A DNA stretch of 64,000 nt from contig CP136066.1 of assembly GCA_032622095.1 (NCBI GenBank), positions 108,585,319 through 108,649,318 on the forward strand. Reading direction: 5' to 3'. The stretch comes from Siphonodentalium dalli (lineage: Eukaryota > Mollusca > Scaphopoda > Gadilida > Siphonodentaliidae). The notes below the pieces were generated by a model. That model had not been told where the DNA came from. It did not search any database and worked only from the letters and a program-made list of their open reading frames with translations. The position numbers and the translations under genes are program-made. Positions 58,285 to 64,000 of the stretch are shown here, piece after piece. How positions within the stretch are numbered: the first letter of the stretch is position 1; each line of letters begins with the position of its first letter.

Positions 58285-59488
58285 TTAAAAAGCTAACGAC
58301 AATCTTCTAGATTAATAGCTCCAGGGCTGATTCAAATTTGATTGCATTATTTATGCGGGACCAACGATTGTATAGAATTGTCTAGACCATGCTTCTTTTC
58401 ATTGTCAGAATATCATGGGGAACTTTCTATTTTATGTGCTTATCAAAACATCTTGTAATCAATCAGACTCAAGTTTGAACCTAGCAATTTCAAACTTTTG
58501 TCACATGACGAAGATAGGTCAACATATACAATGAATACAAATGTGTCTTGTGAATCATAATCGAATGCCATGATTAAAGCTGACCAACTTTGTCAACAAA
58601 ATTCATAATTATTTGGCTAATCCGAGCAAAAAAGCCAGTGTGTATTTGAAACATTCATAATCATATATAATTTTAAATATTTAAATCGTGGCTGCTCAGG
58701 TGTTCACACATCAACACAAATAGTCATCTTGATTACTAACCAAAACGGCCATTATTAAAATAGTTTACACTATATATATTTTTCAATGTTTTATACAAAT
58801 AATGGGTTTTATCTCCATTTGTTCAGATTAACCAAAGACCGTGAAAATGAAATCTTTTGAAAATGAAATATCAGAATTTTTCCTTAACAGCAACATTTTA
58901 CCCGACAAGCATCATAGTAAACTAGCAGGACCAATAACCAGGGGTGGTTTATCAGCATGAATGTGGGAGAATCTGAAGGCCTGCATATGGAATTAATTTC
59001 AATTAAAGTTCCCCCGCAGTGTGCGGCACTATCTTTTATTGGTTTTGAATCTTCAAACTATGCCTATCTGTTAAAATAAACCATGACCCGCATATACATG
59101 TAGGAACAAACATATAAATTCATATATTCAATGATCATTTTATCATTAAAATAAAAATCATTCACACTTCCCGGCAACCACACAAACTGTTATGAATGGC
59201 AAGATTCATGTAAACTGCTGTTAAATGTATGTGTCTTTGTGCTGATATGATAGCCAATGAAGATTCTATATCAAGGAGCTGAATTAAAATCCAAAAGGTT
59301 GAATATATCGATACTACTCCTTCTAGATTTTAATAATTTGAATTACATTTTTGAATTTAAAATTTCTGACAGCTCTGTAGTTAATGGACATATAAAATGT
59401 TTGTTTCACAGCTTCGGTCAATAACTCAATGATACATCTATATGGCACTCACAATATCACAATTACTTCCAAAAATATATGTGCAGCA
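58285..59488. other. Intergenic region downstream of SMIM12
   Basis: 1.2 kb of AT-rich, apparently unique sequence. No coding exon or repeat recognised. Confidence 0.5.
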
Positions 59489-59494
59489 TTTAAT
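59489..59494 (-). terminator. Possible polyadenylation signal ATTAAA for SMIM12
   Basis: ATTAAA on the minus strand about 25 bp beyond the stop codon. A common variant signal, but such hexamers are frequent in AT-rich DNA. Confidence 0.3.
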
Positions 59495-59518
59495 TCTTCT
59501 AAATAGTAACACATTTTA

Positions 59519-59770
59519 TCATTGTTGTCGATTAAATATAGTTTTTGGAATATTTTTCCTGGATTTCAGCGTGTCAACTTTTGTTGTTTCCAGTTCCTCT
59601 AGCTTTCTATCCTCACGTTCTTCCTGAATACTTTTGGTTTTCCATGGTGTGTTGTATTTGCCATCCTTTCGGATGAATGTCTCCATATTGTAGCCGATCA
59701 CACCAACAACTGCAGCCACCGGCCACACGATGTAGGGGGCATAAGTTCGTAAAAACAGCTGCCACACCAT
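59519..59770 (-). CDS. SMIM12: Small integral membrane protein 12 homologue
   Basis: An 83-residue frame on the minus strand that closely follows the SMIM12 family. It has a short N-terminus MVWQLFLRTYAPYIVWPVAA running into one hydrophobic transmembrane segment (about residues 5-26, ending VVGVIGY). Next come ETFIRKDGK, the conserved charged motif SIQEEREDRKLEELE (about residues 47-61), a VDTLKSRK segment and the C-terminal IFNRQQ. Vertebrate SMIM12 is about 92 residues, encoded in one exon, with the same TYAPY, GYxxExFIR and EEREDRKLxEL features (from memory). The start is fixed by homology. It is a single-pass membrane protein of poorly known function. The intact frame among decayed repeats suggests selection. 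Upstream, a TTAA MITE begins about 150 bp away. Confidence 0.85.
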   Translation of the reverse strand: MVWQLFLRTYAPYIVWPVAAVVGVIGYNMETFIRKDGKYNTPWKTKSIQEEREDRKLEELETTKVDTLKSRKNIPKTIFNRQQ

Positions 59771-59815
59771 TGCTATTAGACTAGATTCTCATCACAGTAT
59801 TCTTTAAGTATAGTT

Positions 59816-59822
59816 CCTGTAA
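59816..59822 (-). promoter_or_regulatory. Putative splice acceptor of a SMIM12 5' UTR intron
   Basis: On the minus strand TTATTTAAATTACAG|GAACTA lies 46 bp upstream of the SMIM12 start codon, a plausible 3' splice site. If used, the 59923-60568 MITE cluster is intronic. Not verified. Confidence 0.35.
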
Positions 59823-60182
59823 TTTAAATAAGAATTTATAATATTCTATTTTCGTTTGCACATTGAATTTATAATCATTTGGAGAGTCAGATTTATTAAT
59901 GTCAGATCTACTAACTATCGATTTAACCCTTCCATGGCTGGAGCTTCGTGAAAATTTGCAAAAACCCTGTGTCAATGCATTCTCTTATATATGCGAGTCT
60001 CCCATTGGGAGCCCTGCATATATAAGTGAATACATTGGCCTAAAAATATTTACCTTGACAAGAGTAAGCCAGAGCATTCTCTTATATATGCGAGTCTCCC
60101 ATAGGGAGCCTGGCATATATGGTCTAACAATATTTATCTAGATGATGTGTCTGTGTAGCGGTATGAGTCTTGATCAAATTAA

Positions 60183-60251
60183 AACACCTTTATAGACTCA
60201 TTAGTGTACAATGTACACAAGGCCGAAAGCCTACGAGTCTATAAAGGTGTT
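60183..60251. repeat. Perfect 17-bp stem hairpin
   Basis: AACACCTTTATAGACTC and its exact inverse flank a 35-nt loop that itself contains GTGTACAATGTACAC and GGCCGAAAGCC. Not explained by the surrounding MITE. Confidence 0.85.
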
Positions 60252-60281
60252 ATCATTCGATTCCTGTCATCTTAATATATA

Positions 60282-60497
60282 CAGTAATGCCCTAAATAAT
60301 CGACTCCTTAACCACAGCAGAAATATGGGTAACTTTTCAGGACTTAGTCGGAAATATGACTAATTGTTGCCATTCATCAGAAAGCTCTCACTAAGAGATT
60401 TCCGATGAATGGCAACAAGCCTTATTTCCAGCTAAATCCTGAAAAGTTACCCATAATTCTGCTGTGGTTAAGGGGTCGTTTATTTTGGGCATTACTG
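60282..60497. mobile_element. Mariner-type hairpin MITE, 216 bp
   Basis: TA at 60280-60281 and 60498-60499. The whole element folds on itself: CAGTAATGCCCTAAATAATC at the left pairs with the right end. The centre is GAAAGCTCTCACTAAGAG. CAGT ends and a TA duplication indicate a Tc1/mariner-type origin. Confidence 0.85.
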
Positions 60498-60569
60498 TAC
60501 CATGTAAGCCAGGATTATGGCAAGGATCTTCAATGCTGCACCAGTGCTCCCATCATGAAAGGGGTTAAA

Positions 60570-60914
60570 AAGCTGTCAGTAGGCCTAATTAGAAATAAGT
60601 TCCATGTCTCTATGTCGGGGGGGGGGGGGGACCAATTGTCACAACTATTGTACATGATGTAAAGCTAATTTCAATTGCATACAGCTGTGACATATTTATT
60701 ATTTTGATTATAAATATATAAAAATCATTAATATTAACTCCAACATTCATGGTTTAATATGGCACAATCTTCATTTCCTGATGAAATTATACTGATTAAA
60801 TACTTTGGGCCAGAATGGCAAACATATAAATCGTGAAATGTTTTTGATCGGCACAAATGTATTTATTCTGTGTATTAAACAAGAAATGGACCTTTAGTTC
60901 GATTTATTATCAAA
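60570..60914. other. Spacer, nothing recognised
   Basis: AT-rich with a G-run at about 60618-60630. Confidence 0.35.
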
Positions 60915-61045
60915 TCTTAGGAACTTTATGGTAACATTGCAGCGACGTCGCATGTTACCATGGCAAAATTCCTAAACTCAACATTCACTGCCACCCTGAT
61001 ATAATTATCCTATATAAATATGTCCATTAGCTGTTTGGAAAGTAA
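60915..61045 (+). repeat. Dispersed repeat (copy of 1065-1200)
   Basis: Shares the AAAATTCCTAAACTCAACAT-type block and its neighbours with the copy near the window start. Confidence 0.6.
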
Positions 61046-61625
61046 TGGTTAAATACATATGTACTATAGAGAATTTAAGTGGATGTACTGGTAGATATCT
61101 AATTATAAACTGTATAGTTCTATCCTAGCAGGATATTTACAGGACATCAACATGTTGTGTGTGGTGTAGCCTTTTACGGTAGGTATAATTTTAAAAATTA
61201 TCATCTACCGGTATAAACTAAATAAATGACTCGGATAAAGTACTGTAACATATAACAAGAATTATGTCAGGCATGGCAAAACTTCATGTATGAAATCCTA
61301 TAACTATATATATATACACATGTAGTGTCCTGCAAATGAAATTCAGATCTATATTATTAATTTATTACCAATAACATGCATTGAACATCAATATTTGACA
61401 ATCTCCCAACGTTTCTGCTGTGGCATTCGGGTTTCACATTGTCAAATAAATGTAAATATTTAATATCTCAGTCTGATGATTCAACATCATATGAAATGAG
61501 AGCTATGTCAACGTCACCATAGGGTTGTATCTAATATTGGCATGGAGGTGATAATGTTCATTGGGGAAATGGTTGATTACACTGAAAGAGGTAAGGTTAT
61601 AATCAGGTCAGGCAAAACCAATTGA
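61046..61625. other. Spacer, nothing recognised
   Basis: No gene or repeat family recognised; low-complexity TATATATA near 61305. Confidence 0.35.
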
Positions 61626-61627
61626 TA

Positions 61628-61809
61628 CAGTAATGCCATAAATAATTGACTCCTTAACCACAGCAGAAATATGGCTTGTTGCCATTCATCGGAAAGCTCT
61701 CAGTGAGAGCTTTCCGATGAATGGCATCAAGCCATATTTCCGACTAAATCCTGAAAAATTACCCATAATTCTGCTGTGGTTAAGGAGTCGATTATTTAGG
61801 ACATTACTG
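61628..61809. mobile_element. Mariner-type hairpin MITE, 182 bp
   Basis: TA at 61626-61627 and 61810-61811. Same family as 60282-60497. The centre AGCTTTCCGATGAATGGC pairs with GCCATTCATCGGAAAGCT. The left arm lacks about 30 bp after CAGCAGAAATATGG. Confidence 0.85.
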
Positions 61810-61942
61810 TAGTTATGTACCAGCTAAATGCGTTCTGATGGTAACATGGCAATTTCGATGAGAAATATCATTTTGTTCATACACATATGAAGCAATGACA
61901 GAAATCATAATGAGCCAGTGTCTTTGAGTCATAAATTCTGAT

Positions 61943-62467
61943 AATTGATACTTAAAGGGGTGCCGTACACTAAATCCAGCCATTTACTATATGGGACAAT
62001 CTCCTTTTATACTCAGCAGAATATATGCAACAAATGAATGAATTTGAGCCATGGATTAGTGCAAAATACACCCATGTGCTCTATGAACGAAGCAAACAAC
62101 ACGTTAATTATAATGAAAATGAATATATGACGAGTCATAAATTCATTTTCATATATGAATATTGTCGCAGTTACAAGACACATTCCCATATGTTTAGTTT
62201 TGCTGCAGATGAAAATTCTACACACGCAAAATGTGTATGGACTGGACTGGAAAGCACTGGACCAGGATCCATAACTTCATTTTAATTATAATTACCATGT
62301 TGTTTGCATCATTCATAGAATACATGAGTGTATTTTGCGCTATTAAATCCATGGCTCAAATTCATTCACTTGTTGCATATATTCTGTTGAGTATAAAAGG
62401 AGATGGTCCCATATAGTAATTGGCCGGAATTTAATAGTGTACAATACCCCTTTAAGTATCAATTAAC
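61943..62467. mobile_element. Foldback element, about 525 bp
   Basis: Inverted arms of about 175 bp. AATTGATACTTAAAGGGGT starts the left arm and its inverse ends the right. Inner arm phrases GAATGAATTTGAGCCATGGA and CTCAATTAAC-type blocks pair. A partial end of the same family is at 62500-62533 (GTGTACAGTAGCCCTTTAAT). Short frames at 62013-62285 are by-products. Confidence 0.75.
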
Positions 62468-62533
62468 ATAATGTATGATTCAATACTATGGTCCAATAAA
62501 TGACCAGATTTAGTGTACAGTAGCCCTTTAATA

Positions 62534-63676
62534 ACAGTCAGATCTAGCCATTATACTTTTAACTGCTTGTCTGTTATCCATGTTTGTATCATATTCAACC
62601 ATCCGCAAAAATCATAGCTTAGATATAACAGCTATCATAGACGAAAATGGGATTAACCAGAACTGATCACATTAGAAAAAACAACAAAATAGATTAATAA
62701 AGTATTATATTTTGTGTAAATCTATTATATAATAATGTGAAAGTAGGTTACAAATGATGAAATCTACTTTAATTTTAACATGAAAATATACTAACAAAAA
62801 TATATTTTAGAAAATAACAACCTGAAAATGATTCAATCACGGAGTTGCTACTATGTATGTAAATACATGTAAGCATACATCTATCTTAGGCCATCAAAAA
62901 TAAATACCTAGATTAGCATCAGAGTTTCTCGGAAAAGTGTGGCAGGGGCAGCTAGGGGAGGAGGAGTTAAGCCCTCCCTTTTTACCAGTACATATTAATG
63001 CATACATTGTGCTAATTATACTAACAAGTGTTAGTAAATGTGTAGTAGCTGTTAAAATAATTATTAAGCAATTATATTTGTATGGTCTTATTGTAGGGGT
63101 TCATATGAAGAAAGTTATACACAAGTTACAAAGGTGAAGTGCCAAACTATTGATATTTTAATATTTAATAGTATGTTTCCAACCTGTATTTAAATTTGAA
63201 ATTCATAATAATAATAATAGTGTGGCAATTGTGTTGATTTTTGCAATCCAATGTTCAATTACAAGTGGGGTGTGGAGGAATCTTGTGCATAAACAAAATG
63301 AGGGCGGGCCAAAATATTGGTGGAAGGGGGAGGGAGGTGATGATAATCTGGGCATTTATTTTTTATGGCCTTATCACATAAGTCTGAGCAACATTAATAA
63401 TTACAAAGGTAACTACTAAAGGAAACTATACTCAACAAAGCCAGTGTGCATTTCTTGACCTCTGGTCAGATTACGATACAGAGCTGCACAATGTTCGAAG
63501 AATATTACATATAAATGTCTTAATATTAAAATGAGATTCATAAAAATAATAATATAAAATAGTTCTGACATCACTACCTATACAGGTTGATAATGTACAT
63601 TGTAACTCCGATTGAAGCCCATCCGGACCCTGAATTACTTTAATTATCATTTTATCTCTCATGAGTACATTCTCAC
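62534..63676. other. Spacer, nothing recognised
   Basis: AT-rich sequence with short frames of no recognisable domain (62937-63137, 63222-63419, 63471-63689 minus). Confidence 0.4.
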
Positions 63677-63680
63677 TTAA

Positions 63681-63937
63681 CCCTGCCATGACTGGAGCTT
63701 CCTGAAATTTTTCATAAACCCTAGTGCCAATGCATTCTCTGATATATTCGAGTCTCCCACAGGGAGTCTCACATATATAAGAGAATGCATTGGCCTATTA
63801 ATATTTACCTTGATCATGCAAGCCAGTGCATTCTCTTATATATGTGAGGCTCCCTATGGGAGACTTACATATATAAGAGAATGCACTGGCACAGGATCTT
63901 TAATGTTGCACCAGTGCAGCTACCATCATGACATGAG
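63681..63937 (+). mobile_element. TTAA double-palindrome MITE, complete, 257 bp
   Basis: TTAA at 63677-63680 and 63938-63941. Ends CCCTGCCATGACTGGAGCTT and CTACCATCATGACATGAG. Both hairpins are intact. Confidence 0.85.
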
Positions 63938-64000
63938 TTAATATATGAACGCAGATTGGGTGTAGTTTATTGAGTAATAATGTGATGTGATCGGTTTTCG

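Larger units (their letters stand above)
59927..60564 (+). mobile_element. TTAA double-palindrome MITE split by a mariner-type MITE
   Basis: TTAA at 59923-59926 and 60565-60568. Left end CCCTTCCATGGCTGGAGC, right end CTCCCATCATGAAAGGGG. After the second hairpin it contains the 60183-60251 hairpin and the TA-flanked MITE at 60282-60497. The family sequence then resumes (GTAAGCCAGG, GGATCTTCAATGCTGCACCA). Confidence 0.75.

Noticed and set aside
62013-62416. Short frames of 61-86 codons
   Set aside because: They fall in the inverted arms of the foldback element and appear as mirror images.

Overview
The window is eukaryotic and AT-rich, and reads as non-coding, transposon-dense DNA from a marine invertebrate. 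Dispersed blocks such as the 'CATAACTC...TATACCAAATAT' repeat and the 'CCAAGATGGCCGC' repeat resemble those I associate with molluscs, bivalves in particular. That assignment is an inference. Nothing looks prokaryotic. I can support only one intact host gene: a small single-exon ORF on the minus strand at 59519-59770 that matches the SMIM12 family (small integral membrane protein 12). Nearly everything else is mobile elements, their decayed genes, foldback structures and satellite arrays.

Layout. 1-5.1 kb: foldback MITEs and short dispersed or tandem repeats. 5.5-8.0 kb: an inverted-repeat element carrying a fragment that resembles a Myb/SANT-like exon. 10.9-28.7 kb: a 17.9-kb nested composite bounded by TTA. 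It holds two opposed, near-identical copies of a transposon gene whose protein has the acidic motifs of an XPG/FEN1-type nuclease and fits my memory of the Academ superfamily (3-bp target duplication, TIRs starting TAGTC). The plus-strand copy is split by a 4.5-kb element with perfect 90-bp TIRs filled with satellite DNA (860-bp higher-order repeat). The minus-strand copy is split by a 5.8-kb foldback element, and the arms of that foldback contain a hAT-type MITE (left) and a Helitron (right). Each of these four nested insertions has its own empty site elsewhere in the window, so boundaries and target duplications can be read directly.

28.7-32.1 kb: an old segmental duplication and a palindromic MITE. 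32.2-37.8 kb: about 230 copies of a 23-bp repeat with four inserts of about 97 bp. 38.3-46.3 kb: TTAA-flanked double-palindrome MITEs, a second Helitron, a tandem duplication dated by a MITE, and a TIR element. 47.1-50.9 kb: a much older relic of the same nuclease-transposase class. 51.2-55.3 kb: dispersed repeats, a broken non-LTR retrotransposon RT end and a 92-bp satellite. 55.7-64 kb: a CTTAAG palindrome cluster, a pogo/Tigger-like element, mariner-type hairpin MITEs, SMIM12 and further TTAA MITEs.

How it fits together: there is no operon or pathway. The common theme is inverted symmetry at every scale, from 16-bp hairpins to an 18-kb palindrome, with satellites growing inside TIR-bounded elements. 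All family assignments were made by eye from motifs; no database search was possible.
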